From: Orientallactaga sibirica
Lineage: Eukaryota; Chordata; Mammalia; Rodentia; Dipodidae
Length of the DNA stretch: 64,000 nt
NCBI GenBank assembly: GCA_036365145.1
Contig: JAEOAD010000029.1
Coordinates: forward strand, 17,614,001-17,678,000
Reading direction: 5' to 3'
The translations under genes and the position numbers were made by a program. Under the pieces are notes generated by a model that saw only the letters and a list, made by a program, of their open reading frames with translations, did not search any database and was not told the DNA's origin. The stretch's first letter is position 1. Every line of letters begins with the position of its first letter. This document shows positions 45,973 through 55,876 of the stretch, piece after piece.

Positions 45973-47255
45973 ACAGTGAGAGGCAATGACTCTGTATATA
46001 ATGATCCAACTCATGACTTTAACAATCTTTCCAGCCCCCCTCTTCTGTGAATTTCCCTGAGCCATGTTGGGTTATATATATTTTAGGCCTATTTTCAGTG
46101 ATGGGTAAGGTTTTGGGAGTCACCCCCTCTTCTGTGAATTTCCCTGAGCCATGTTGGGTTCATTTTAGGCCTATTTCAGTGAGGAGGTTTTGGGAGTCTC
46201 TATGTCTCTGTATATCTGATTTGGTAGGGGCTGAGTGTTATTTGTGTCTATCTACTTTGCCCTTGTTCTGGTACCAGGTTCACTGATAAAGCAGCACTCT
46301 TGCTCATTTTTGCTCATTTCCCCTGTGACTCTATGGCTTCAGCTGGTGCCCTGTTATGGTGCAATGGGCTGATTCTCTCCTCAGGTTCTGCGTCCATCTG
46401 AAAAGAGAAGCAGATTCTCCAACAGAGAGTGAGGTCAGTGCAAGATCCATGGATAACCATTATTATTTTAGAGAGAATTTAATAGGTGTAGACACTCTTG
46501 TATCCCACTATTGATGGGAGCTTGATATTGGAGAGCAGGCTCGTTTTTGGATATGGTTCTGACTTGTTTCCCATTTCCAGATATGGGTTCCATTCCACTG
46601 AGTGGTTCTATCAGCCAAATCTAGATAGTTGGTAACCCACCATGGCTGTGTGCCACTACTGCACTTGTGTGAGCATCACGTCAGGTTGTTTGCTGCGGGG
46701 TAGCTTAGACCACGAGTTGCTTAGACAGATGTTGGTCATTTTTCCCCAGTCATTCATGTAGCACCTTCTGGCACTAGACAAGCTAACTGTCTGGGGACTG
46801 ACTGTCTTCCAGATTCCAGCCAGGTCTCTCCATGTTCTGTCCAAACAGCATATGGTGTCTTCAGCAGTAGGGTCTTACCATTAACCTTTGGTGTGTCATC
46901 AAGTACTCTGACAGAAATCTGTCTTCTTTTGGGACACCTTGTAGGTCTCACTGATCAACAGCTCATTGTGAATGTTAACCACATGCTGGTATTGGGAGTT
47001 ACAGGTCAGTGCCAAGGGAAAAGAAGGAAGAAAAAGTATAGGTAATATGAAAGAGAAAGAGAGAAGAGAGAGAAGAAGGAGTGATAGAGACAAAAACAGG
47101 AGAAGATTGAGGTTAGTCTTAATCATACCCTCTCCATGCCCCTGTGATTCAGGTGTTCTCTCTAAGCACCTGATGCAGGTTTGACCTTTTAGTATGTCTT
47201 TCAGGATATAGGATTTTATGATACCATTTCCATTTGGGTCCATTTTTTTGCCCTC
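45973..47255 (-). mobile_element. L1 3' UTR region, antisense
   Basis: Extensive similarity in order with 34352-35173: 'actttaacaatctttccagc', 'tttccctgagccatgttggg', 'agaagcagattctccaacag', 'ccattccactgagtggttc', 'taacccaccatggctgtg'. It continues 500 bases further into the element. It contains an 87-bp tandem duplication at 46036-46209. No ORF survives. Confidence 0.82.
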
Positions 47256-47264
47256 CCCCCACCT

Positions 47265-47517
47265 CTTGCCCTATTTTATTTGAGAGAGAGAGAGAGAGAA
47301 AGAGAGAGGGGGGGAGGGAGGGAGGGAGATGAAGAGGAAGAGGCAGAGAGAGAGAGAGAGAATCGGTATGCCAGGGCCTCCAGCCACTGCAAACAAACTC
47401 CAGATGCATGTGCCCCCTTGTGCATCTGGCTTACATGGGTCTTGGGGAATTGAACTGGAATCCTTTGGCTTCTCAGGCAAAAAACACTTTAGCCGCTAAA
47501 CCATTTCCCCAGCCCCC
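47265..47517 (-). repeat. tRNA-derived SINE, antisense
   Basis: (GA)n and (GGGA)n lead, 'atcggtatgccagggcctcc', 'agatgcatgtgcccccttg', 'accatttccccagccc'. The minus frames here are SINE translations. Confidence 0.93.
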
Positions 47518-47934
47518 AATTCCACATTTTTACGAAGAAGCTTGTAACAAATAATCTATATCCATAGCAAGTTAAACTGGGATTATGAAGTTAGGAATTC
47601 AGGAATAAGCCTCTTCTGTTGAGCAAACAACTGCATCTGTACAAGAAAAAAGAAATCAAGAGAAAATTCACTCTACCATCAGTCAATTAACATTTTCCAG
47701 TCTTGTGAATGTAACGTGGAGGGAAGAACTGGCCTTCAGATCCAAAAGGTGCATGAGAACAGCCTACTGGTGAGCAAAGCTAAACCTTTTATTAAGCTTG
47801 TAATAACAAAGGAGGGCTCCTTTTCGACAGAATCTTAGATCTTTGATTTGGAATGATTTATAAGATTCAAAGTTTCTTTTGGTGGCAGTACACCTCACAA
47901 TGACACATGGATTACTAAAATGCAGAAGAGATTT
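47518..47934. other. Unrecognised stretch
   Basis: No named feature seen. Confidence 0.4.
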
Positions 47935-48405
47935 TTGGTGTGTGTGTTTGTGTGTATGTGTGTGGGTCCATGTGTGTATGCAGGTATACATGTGCATATG
48001 TATATGTGTAGAGGCCACAGGTCAAATAGCAAGCAGAGAGAATGACAGAGAGAGAGAAAGAGAGAGAGAGAGACAGAGAGACAGAGAGAGAATGGACATG
48101 CCAGAGCTTCTTGCCACTGCAAACAAACTCCAGATACATGTGCCACTTTGTGCATCTGGCTTTATGTGGGTATACTGGGCAATCAAATCTGCATCTTTAG
48201 ACTTTGCAGGAAAGCACCTGAAGTGCTGAGCCATCTCTCCAGCCCCTATATTCTTTTCTGAGACAAGGTCTCAAAGCCCTAAAGATCTTAACACAGGCAT
48301 GTGCCAGCATGGCTGGCGTTTTATGTCAGTACTGGGGATCTGAACTCAGGTCCTATTGCTTGCATAGCATCACTTTACCCACAGCAATATTTCTGTAGCT
48401 CAGAA
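47935..48405 (-). repeat. B4-like SINE interrupted by a tRNA-derived SINE, both antisense
   Basis: A TG-rich lead 'gtgtgtgtttgtgtgtatgtg' with 'tgtgtagaggccacaggtca' is followed by a SINE at about 48028-48245 ('gaatggacatgccagagc' to 'gagccatctctccagcccc'). The B4 body then resumes: 'ctgagacaaggtctcaaagcc', 'ggggatctgaactcaggtcc'. Confidence 0.75.
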
Positions 48406-49274
48406 TATTTGGTTATTTGGAACTGTAAGAGAAATCTGCCAGGCAGGGCAATGACAAGGTGTATAGTGCAGTATAGTATGACAAAAAATGTTCAAACAAC
48501 TTGATTGTTTGAGCTTCCTCAGGATGAATTAATTTGAATAAGAAGGCCTATATTAATTTTCTGGAATTTTTGCTATGGTCTGATTTGGGCAGGTGGATAG
48601 CAGCCAAGAGAATTAGAACTCAATAAAGAAGTGAATAGAATATTGACTTTATCAGCTTCATAGGAGACAGAAAATGGCTAGGCAGTCAGGGTAACAGAAA
48701 CCTAAAAGTTAATTTTTCTTGCAGAAACCTGGATGTTACATCCTCCAAGAAAGATTTCTGGATTATCCTTGCACCATTCATAGGACAGAAACTCTGATCC
48801 TTACCTAAGATTGCTGGCAATGCTGTAAAATCTGGTCTTTGTCCATAATAACCTGCAGGTCTGGTCTTCCTCATGCAGCCGCTCCCCATAAAACAAACCC
48901 CAGATCTGAGTCTTGAGGTGGGCTTCTCAGATGCTCCTCTTGCCTCTGGGTGAGAGCTCTGCCCTCTTCCCTCCTGGGGCTTCTCATACCCCCTCTGGCC
49001 TCCCTGGGCAACAGCTCCACCTTGCTTCCTTCTCTTATGTTCTAGGATTAACCCCCCTTTTCTTTGTCCTCCTACATCTTTAAGCTAGAATAAAATCTTT
49101 ATGAACCTTATCTTCTGGTCCATGGATTTCATTCTTTAAATTCATAAGACAAGGATCTGGTAACACTCCAAATTATTAGTGCATTGGTATACAAGGAACC
49201 CCAAATTCCTATATCATGCTGTTGAGGATGAGGGATCGTCCAGACCCCAGACAGTGATTAAAAAAAAATTCAAA
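48406..49274. other. Unrecognised stretch
   Basis: No named feature. The 48686-48889 minus frame has no recognisable motif. Confidence 0.4.
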
Positions 49275-49352
49275 AGCTGGGACCATAGCTCAGTAGTAGA
49301 TCAGGTACTTAGTATGTATAAATCCTGTGGTCAATCTCCAGCATCACCAACC
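49275..49352 (+). repeat. ID-type SINE, sense, diverged
   Basis: 'agctgggaccatagctcagtag' and 'gtcaatctccagcatcacc' match the ID (BC1-derived) head and end. It is followed by a (CCAT)n run to 49375. Confidence 0.7.
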
Positions 49353-49375
49353 ATCCATCTATCCATCCATCCATC

Positions 49376-50484
49376 TGACCCACTGACTAACTGACCAACA
49401 AACCAATCAACACCACATCAAGACAGAATTTTAAAGTAAAACAAACACAAAACCTTTTTATAAAAGGATAGCAGGGAGAAAAACTGATGGTGTATTGGTG
49501 TCTGACCTCTCATAGTTTAAAGTGGTTCTTTCATGGCAGAAACAGAGTGTGATTACACAAATATTATAACTGGGGGCATACCAAGAGACAAAATAGAATT
49601 TGATAAACTACTGCTTGTCAAACCAGCTATTTGCCCAGGTGAAGTCTACAGTCTTAAGAAGGAAGCTGTTTGCTTAGATGTCTGAATGTTTATCTGTACA
49701 TGTTGGTCTTTAGGAATTTCCTGAAATAAACAGCAGAGATTTCTCCCTGTCTGAAGCTAGAATATCTTGGAACAAATAGAAAAGGCATATTGATACAGGT
49801 GGCCTCAGTTCAAAAAACTGATAGTTACCATGTGGATTCAGATGGTCGTTCTCAGAGGAAAAAGTCTGGTGTGTTTTTTGTACGAATTATACAGAGTATA
49901 GTTAGGAAGATAGGGAGACAACTAATCCACATGAAATGATAGCAAATGCACAAAACTTTTATATATAAGCCTATGAATAAACATATTGGAAAACTTAATG
50001 TTCACATTCATATTGAAGTGTGAATTTATATGTGATATTATGAAATACAGAACATAAAGTTTAAGGATTTAAGACAGACGTAGATTAGGCAATATGTTGC
50101 AATTTAAAGAACATTGGGATGAAGGAACAGATGCAGACATCAAGCTTAACTCAATCCTAACTTGTTACTAGGTGTTTCTATGTGGGTGAGTCATTGAGCT
50201 TTAGGGAAAGTTCTGTACTATTTCAATTTTGTTCTCTTTGTAACCATAGTGTGGTGCTTTACACAAAATCAGTCCAAGCTTGATGAACAAAGATTGTATC
50301 AACTCACTAGAAAAAAGTTCATGGTAAAGATGGGTGTTGAATTGGGAAACAACTTGAATAGAACTGGGAAGAAAGAAAAAGTAGTCTTAGGAAAGAGATG
50401 GAGAGTGGGAGTCAAAAAAAGGAGATGACCATCACAGGACAATACAACACTAATTCTTCCCAGATCTGGGAGACATTAATAATA
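49376..50484. other. Unrecognised stretch
   Basis: About 1.1 kb with no named feature. Confidence 0.4.
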
Positions 50485-50645
50485 GGGCTAAGCTGATTCT
50501 GGTAGTGCAGGCCTGGAATCCAGTTACACAAGAGACTGAAGCAAGAGGATTGCAAATTCAAGGATAATCTAGGTTTCAAGGTGAATTCAAGGCTAGATTG
50601 AGTAGACTGTCTCAAAAAAAAATAGAAAAGAAAAGAAAGAAAAAA
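50485..50645 (+). repeat. B1-like SINE, sense, diverged
   Basis: 'ctggtagtgcaggcctggaatcc', 'ctgaagcaagaggattgcaaattc', 'gtagactgtctcaaaaaaaa'. Confidence 0.7.
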
Positions 50646-50649
50646 GATA

Positions 50650-50706
50650 GGGTCTGAAAAGGTTGCTCAGAGGTGAAAGCCTGGATTTGATTCCCCAGTA
50701 CCCATC
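50650..50706 (+). repeat. tRNA-derived SINE, 5' part (split by the tandem MaLR)
   Basis: 'ggtctgaaaaggttgctcag' and 'gcctggatttgattccccag' are the SINE head. The core continues at 54074 ('aaagccagatgcacgaagtg'), exactly where the sequence should resume after 'cagtaccca'. Confidence 0.88.
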
Positions 50707-51063
50707 TGTAGCAGAAAGTTTCAGGTTCACTGAGATGAACTTCCAGACCAGGCACAGTTATGGAGGAAGGTATATTATCTATTGAAGCTTACAGATCCAG
50801 GGGAAGTTTCATAATGGCAGAAAAAGCTGGCCTGCCTTCACAGATCCAAGAAAGAGAGAGAAAAGCCGCCAGCCACACAGCACAGCACACTTTAGGAACT
50901 CCTACTGGGCACACTTTACATATCTTTACAATGGAATCTCAAACCCACCACCACACCCTAAGATCTGCCCAATGACATTGCCTCCAGCAAGGTGGCTGCA
51001 GATAAAAACCATAAACTAATAAAACACTGAATTTATTGGGGGCCATATATTCAAAAGACCACA
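50707..51063 (-). repeat. MaLR 3' LTR (left)
   Basis: Full 357-bp LTR, TG...CA on the minus strand; 'agcttcaatagataat' carries the weak polyA-signal region. Nearly identical to the right LTR. Confidence 0.9.
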
Positions 51064-52297
51064 TTTCGCCCCTGGACCCCAATAGATTTAGCCCCTGGCC
51101 CCCAATAGATTTATAACTATCACTCATTGTAAGCTGTACTCAGTCCAATTTCAAAGTTCTCACAGTCTTGATCAACTTAAAATAGTGAGTCCTTTAAATC
51201 AAACAAGTTAAATACTTTCAACATGTAAAGGCACAGAGTAAACATTTTTAACTGGTATAAGGCATAGCAAGGAGAGACTAGAATAATGCAAACTCAGCCA
51301 CCATCAGCAGTCATCAAACTTCTGCAGTTCAAGTTCAATATAACCCAAGACTGATAATCTCCAAGTTTTCCAATTCTGCCCCTCCACCTGGGCAGAGTAG
51401 CCAGGGAAAACTTTCATCCCATGCCAACACTGCACTCCATGGTAGCCCTTCTGCACAGTCCTGGTATATCCAAAACATCTTTAGGTCTCCATGCAAACCA
51501 TGGTCTATCTTCCAAAGGCCCTTCCAAGCTATAAGGGCCTCACGCCCTACCTCATTCCGCATCTCAGCAGCAGCTCCTGGAACCGTGTGCAATTCATGAC
51601 CAGTCCATGCATTTTTCATGCTTCCAAAACTAATACCAGGTATGCAGGACACAGTCATATTCTTAATCCAGGGATGAAATAAATCATAGCTTTTAAAAGC
51701 AGGCTCCTTCTCCAGTCAACTCTTTCCAAAAGAGTTTGCATTTCTAACAGTCTTTCCTCAGTCATCCTCTCCATTGTTTTAATGTAAAGCAGTCAGGCCA
51801 CCTTCCTTCCACCTTCCTTAAGATTGCTAATGTGTTTGAGAATAGCAGCTCCAGTAATCTAGAACCAGTCTCAGTGCCTCTAATTTTAACTTGCTTGAGG
51901 TTTTCCAACTTAAAATCCTAAGTCTCTCAGTCCGATATCTTTAGCCAAGCACATCAGTCCATTACAAATTTAACCTTGATCAAACTTTCTGGGCCTGGAT
52001 AGCAGAACTCAGCCATTCCTTATGCCAGTAGCCCAGTTCCAACAAAGTCCTCTACAGTCTTTCCTTCCCCTTAGAAAGTTTAGAAAGCTCATAAGCCAAG
52101 CCTTGAAGTTCAATACTGTCTGCACTTAGCATTCTCAAATTCTCATCAGAATAGTCCATAAAACTTGGCTTACCACTCCAGAAGGCATCTTCAGTTGCAA
52201 GTACCAAGTCCATGCCTATTCCTCCAAAACAAAGGTTGCAAAGGTGAACATCCACATGGTCTGGTTCATCTCACCCCACACTCCTCGGTATCACTTC
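51064..52297 (-). mobile_element. MaLR interior, copy 1
   Basis: It contains minus-strand frames of 107 aa (51335-51658) and 67 aa (52052-52255) that recur in copy 2. MaLR interiors are described as non-autonomous with at most faint gag similarity; I see no zinc knuckle, protease or RT motif. A 23-base tandem duplication lies at about 51068-51113 ('cccctggaccccaatagattta' repeated with one change). Only copy 1 keeps the junction-proximal 100 bases. Confidence 0.8.
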
Positions 52298-52576
52298 TGT
52301 AGCAGACAGCTTCAGGTTCACTGAGATGAACTTCCAGACCAGGCCAGTTATGGAGGAAGGTATATTATGTATTGAAGCTTACAGATCCAGGGGAAGTTCC
52401 ATAATGGCAGAAGAAGCTGGCCTGCCTTCACAGATCCAAGAAAAGAGAGAAAAGCCACCAGCCACACAGCACAGCACACTTTAGGAACTCCTACTGGGCA
52501 CACTTTACATATCTTTACAATGGAATCTCAAACCCACCACCACACCTAAGATCTGCCTAATGACATTGCCTCCAGC
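52298..52576 (-). repeat. MaLR middle LTR, truncated
   Basis: Matches the outer LTRs up to 'cctccagc' and then joins directly to interior sequence 'gtcttgaccaactt'. Compared with copy 1, about 176 bases (50989-51164 equivalent) are missing, covering the LTR start and the adjacent interior. Confidence 0.88.
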
Positions 52577-53711
52577 GTCTTGACCAACTTAAGATAGTGA
52601 GTCCTATAAAATCAAACAAGTTAAATACTTTCAACATATAAAGGCACAGAGTAAACATTTTTAACTGATATAAGGCATAGCAAGGAGAGACTAGAATAAT
52701 GCAAACTCAGCCACCATCAGCAGTCATCAAACTTCTGGAGTTCAAGTTCAATATAACCCAAGACTGATAATCTCCAAGTTTTCCAATTCTGCCCCTCCAC
52801 CTGGGCAGAGTAGCCAGGGAAAACTTTCATCCCATGCCAACACTGTACTCCATGGTAGCCCTTCTGCACAGTCCTGGTATATCCAAAACATCTTTAGGTC
52901 TCCATGCAAACCATGGTCTATCTTCCAAAGGCCCTTCCAGCCTATAAGGGCCTCATGCCCTACCTCATTCTGCATCTCAGCAGCAGCTCCTGGAACTGTG
53001 TGCAATTCATGACCAGTCCATGCATTTTTCATGCTTCCAAAACTAATACCAGGTATGCAGGACACAGTCATATTCTTAATCCAGGGATGAAATAAATTAT
53101 AGCTTTTAAAAGCAGGCTCCTTCTCCAGTCAACTCTTTCCAAAAGAGTTTGCATTTCTAACAGTCTTTCCTCAGTCATCCTCTCCATTGTTTTAATATAA
53201 AGCAGTCAGGCCACCTTCCTTCCACCTTCCTTAAGATTGCTAATGTGTTTGACAATAGCAGCTCCAGTAATCTAGAACCAGTCTCAGTGCCTCTAATTTT
53301 AACTTGCTTGAGGTTTTCCAACTTAAAATCATAAGTCTCTCAGTCCGATATCTTTAGCCAAGCACATCAGTCCATTACAAATTTAACCTTGATCAAACTT
53401 TCTGGGCCTGGATAGCAGAACTCAGCCATTCCTTATGCCAGTAGCCCAGTTCCAACAAAGTCCTCTGCAGTCTTTCCTTCCCCTTAGAAAGTTTAGAAAG
53501 CTCATAAGCCAAGCCTTGAAGTTCAATACTGTCTGCACTTAGCATTCTCAAATTCTCATCAGAATAGTCCATAAAACTTGGCTTACCACTCCAGAAGGCA
53601 TCTTCAGTTGCAAGTACCAAGTCCATGCCTATTCCTCCAAAACAAAGGTTGCAAAAGGTGAACATCCACATGGTCTGGTTCATCTCACCCCACACTCCTC
53701 GGTATCACTTC
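52577..53711 (-). mobile_element. MaLR interior, copy 2
   Basis: Near-identical to copy 1. The 107-aa minus frame 52748-53071 differs from its partner at four residues, and the second frame 53393-53695 extends to 100 aa because of one-base indels. Similarity across a 1.1-kb non-coding interior points to a fairly recent duplication. Confidence 0.85.
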
Positions 53712-54068
53712 TGTAGCAGACAGTTTCAGGTTCACTGAGATGAACTTCCAGACCAGGCACAGTTATGGAGGAAGGTATATTATGTATTGAAGCTTACAGG
53801 TCCAGGGGAAGTTCCATAATGGCAGAAGAAGCTGGCCTGCCTTCACAGATCCAAGCAAGAGAGAGAAAAGCCACCAGCCACACAGCACAGCACACTTAAG
53901 GAACTCCTACTGGGCACACTTTACATATCTTTACAATGGAATCTCAAACCCACCACCACACCTTAAGATCTGCCCAATGACATTGCCTCCAGCAAGGTGG
54001 CTGCAGATACAAACCATAAGCTAATAAAACACTGAATATATTAGGGGCCATATATTCAAAAGACCACA
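53712..54068 (-). repeat. MaLR 5' LTR (right)
   Basis: Full 357-bp copy. Transcription of the element would begin here on the minus strand. The first minus-strand bases after it, 'gaagtgataccgaggagt', sit at the primer-binding position but are not a clear tRNA match. Confidence 0.88.
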
Positions 54069-54073
54069 CCATC

Positions 54074-54215
54074 TAAAGCCAGATGCACGAAGTGTTGCTT
54101 GTGGTGCATGTGTGTGGAATTCCTTTGCAGTGACAGGAAACACTGGTATACCCATTCTCTCTCTACTCTGTCTCTTTGAAAATAAATAATCAATAAAAAC
54201 ACTTTTTTTAAAAAA
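54074..54215 (+). repeat. tRNA-derived SINE, 3' part (after the MaLR)
   Basis: Continues the SINE at 50650-50706: 'aaagccagatgcacgaagtg', 'tggaattcctttgcagtgac', 'tacccattctctctctac', 'aaaataaataatcaataaa'. Confidence 0.9.
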
Positions 54216-54221
54216 AAAAAA

Positions 54222-54375
54222 AGGCTGGGGAGATGGTGCAGTGGACAAAGAACTTGACATACAATGTGAAGAACAGAGTTTAGAACCCCAGAACCCATGC
54301 AAATGCTAGGTGGGCATGGAGGTTGGCCTGTAATCCCAGCACTCAGGACGTAGAGACAGGGGCAAACTGCCTAGC
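54222..54375 (+). repeat. B4-like SINE, 5' part (split by the ERVK provirus)
   Basis: ID-like head 'ggctggggagatggtgcagtgg' plus B1-like half 'cctgtaatcccagcactcagg'. It continues after the provirus at 57479 with 'cctagctagattagctgaatc' and the 'atgcatgtacccacg' tail. Confidence 0.85.
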
Positions 54376-54695
54376 TGTGGCGGGCGGTGTCCGGGGCCGC
54401 ACCATCCACGTTGCCCTGTCAAGATGGCGGCTGGCACCTTGCCAAAGTGCGTTGAGCTCGAGTCTTGTCAGTAAACAGGAAGTTATGGTGATTGGCTAGG
54501 AGGCATATCTTCATTGCATCAATGTATCGGCTTCAGCCAAGTTAGCTTTCTCGCCTAGCAACTATGTTATGATTGGTCTTCATAGGATATATAAGCTGTT
54601 CTATTTCCTGTAATAAAGGTGTGGGTGTGGTCTCCCATCCAAGCAAGCAACAAGAGTGGTGCATGTGTCATTAGTGTCCCGGATGGTCGGCGACA
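54376..54695 (+). promoter_or_regulatory. ERVK 5' LTR
   Basis: U3 begins TGTGGCGGGCGG with a CpG-rich 'ccggggccgc' and 'aagatggcggctggc', reminiscent of IAP-type U3 starts. TATATAA is at 54588-54594 and the polyA signal AATAAA at 54612-54617, only 18 bases apart, so the R region is short. Likely a pol II promoter when unmethylated (inference). Confidence 0.92.
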
Positions 54696-54697
54696 TT

Positions 54698-54715
54698 TGG
54701 TGGCCTGTACGGGGA
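54698..54715 (+). other. Putative primer-binding site
   Basis: TGGTGGCCTGTACGGGGA begins two bases after the LTR end, the normal position for a tRNA primer-binding site. It starts TGG as required by the CCA end, but I cannot assign the tRNA from memory. Confidence 0.55.
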
Positions 54716-54866
54716 CCCTCTATCAGCACCAACTTAAGGTAAAAAGGAGGCAAATATCTATGTATAAGACAAGGGTATGAAAAAAGAAAATATAAGAAGA
54801 CTGTTAACAGATATTAGCGGAAGGTTTCCTTAGAGGAAACGGAGCAAGAAGGTTCCTTACGAGGGA

Positions 54867-55454
54867 ATGATAGCCAGCCAATTAATGTATGTTTGTTCAT
54901 GTGTTTTATTAGTGTATAAAAGTTGGTTAACCTCATGCTGTGTATTTGTGTTGTCAGTGTGTCTAGTCATATTACATAGGGCAAACGAGAATGAGCCTCT
55001 CCCCTTGGGGACCCTGCCCATATGGGCCCTAATTCATCCTTGTTTAAAGTCTCCAAAACCTAGGATTCAGAAGCAGTTAAAAGAAGCGAAAAAAATTTTA
55101 GAGGAAGTGAGAGAAGAGCGCTTGAGTAAAACATCTAAAAGAAAAAGTAAAAATTCAGACTCAAAACAAAACAATGAGGAGGAGCCGGAGCTTTCAGGGA
55201 AAAAAAAGAAAAGAAAAAAAAAATTTAGCCAATTGCATTTAACCCCTAATGCCCCACGCCCTCCGGTGTATAATCCTAGTGAAGGTGTTCTTTGGAGCTG
55301 TCAGGCTGTTTGTGCTTGCGGTTCACGCCCACAATTTGAACAGTGGAAGGATCTTGATTTTAGATCTGCTTTTCCAGTACTGGAGGATCAAAATCAGCAG
55401 AGATATCATCAGGCCGTTGATCTGAAGACAGTGAAACAGCTTAAGAGGGGATAA
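54867..55454 (+). pseudogene. gag: ERVK gag N-part remnant (195-aa frame)
   Basis: The first about 45 residues are leader-like and hydrophobic, not matrix. Residues about 70-125 are a highly charged Lys/Glu segment predicted to be coiled or disordered. A Pro-rich stretch ('APRPPVYNPS') follows, then 'FPVLEDQNQQRYHQAVDLK' near residue 165, which fits the N-terminus of betaretroviral/IAP capsid. The frame stops just after, where pol sequence begins, so the central capsid is missing. No myristoylation signal is seen. Confidence 0.75.
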
Positions 55455-55678
55455 CATTACCGATCCAAATTCAACCTATAGACAGGGTTTTCAATAGGGG
55501 CCACTGAGCCAATTAGAATAACCTGGAAGCAGCCCATCAACTAGTTAAGGAACAGCTGGAAGCCAATCATATTCGACCATCTACTTCTCCTTTTAACACT
55601 CCTATATTCATTATAAGGAAGAAGTCTGGCAAATGGAGGCTGTTACGTGATTTAAGAACTATTAATGCTAAATTGTAG
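55455..55678 (+). pseudogene. pol: ERVK pol fragment (start of reverse transcriptase)
   Basis: The frame from about 55519 reads through '[20 protein letters not shown]' and '[16 protein letters not shown]', the conserved fingers region at the start of betaretroviral RT, ending at a TAG (55676-55678). Upstream, 'TEPIRITWK' in another frame matches the usual RT entry, so there is an internal deletion and frameshift. The catalytic YxDD motif, RNase H and integrase are absent. Its place inside gag is anomalous. Confidence 0.85.
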
Positions 55679-55876
55679 TAAGACCATCCAGCAGTGTATC
55701 AACAGATTAGTGTAGCAGCCACTAAAGCATGGAGAACTCTTTCGGGTACTGGGGATTTACAAGGACAATTGTCTAAGGTTATTCAGGGCAATAATGAACC
55801 CTATGCAGATTTTGTTGATAGACTTATTCAAACTGCAGGGCATATTTTTGGAGATGACCTCTCTTCAGAGGGCTGA
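55679..55876 (+). pseudogene. gag: ERVK gag C-part remnant (capsid major homology region)
   Basis: 'YQQISVAATKAWRTL' and 'GNNEPYADFVDRLIQ' fit the C-terminal capsid of betaretroviruses; the second is the major homology region (Q-G-x-x-E-P-Y-x-D-F-V-x-R-L). The frame ends at TGA 55874-55876. No nucleocapsid zinc knuckles follow. It lies downstream of an RT piece, opposite to normal gag-pol order. Confidence 0.85.

Larger units (their letters stand above)
50707..54068 (-). mobile_element. Tandem MaLR provirus: LTR-int-LTR-int-LTR, minus strand
   Basis: Three LTRs of one family lie in the same minus orientation at 50707-51063 (357 bp), 52298-52576 (truncated) and 53712-54068 (357 bp). On the minus strand they start TGTGGTC and end GCTACA. 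Two near-identical interiors lie between them (51064-52297 and 52577-53711). A 5-bp duplication CCATC flanks the whole block (50702-50706 and 54069-54073), as expected for one ERVL/MaLR integration. The interior ends with a purine-rich tract beside the 3' LTR (minus strand 'ccaggggcgaaa'). The layout fits LTR-LTR unequal recombination. Interiors carry repeated small frames but no recognisable retroviral protein. Confidence 0.9.

Noticed and set aside
51335..53695. Pairs of near-identical small minus-strand ORFs that look like a duplicated gene
   Set aside because: They lie in the two copies of a MaLR interior bounded by LTRs. The duplication is of the element, and no conserved protein motif is seen.
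55139..55235. Lys-rich segment as a host nuclear protein exon
   Set aside because: Continuous with capsid-like gag sequence within the LTR-bounded provirus.
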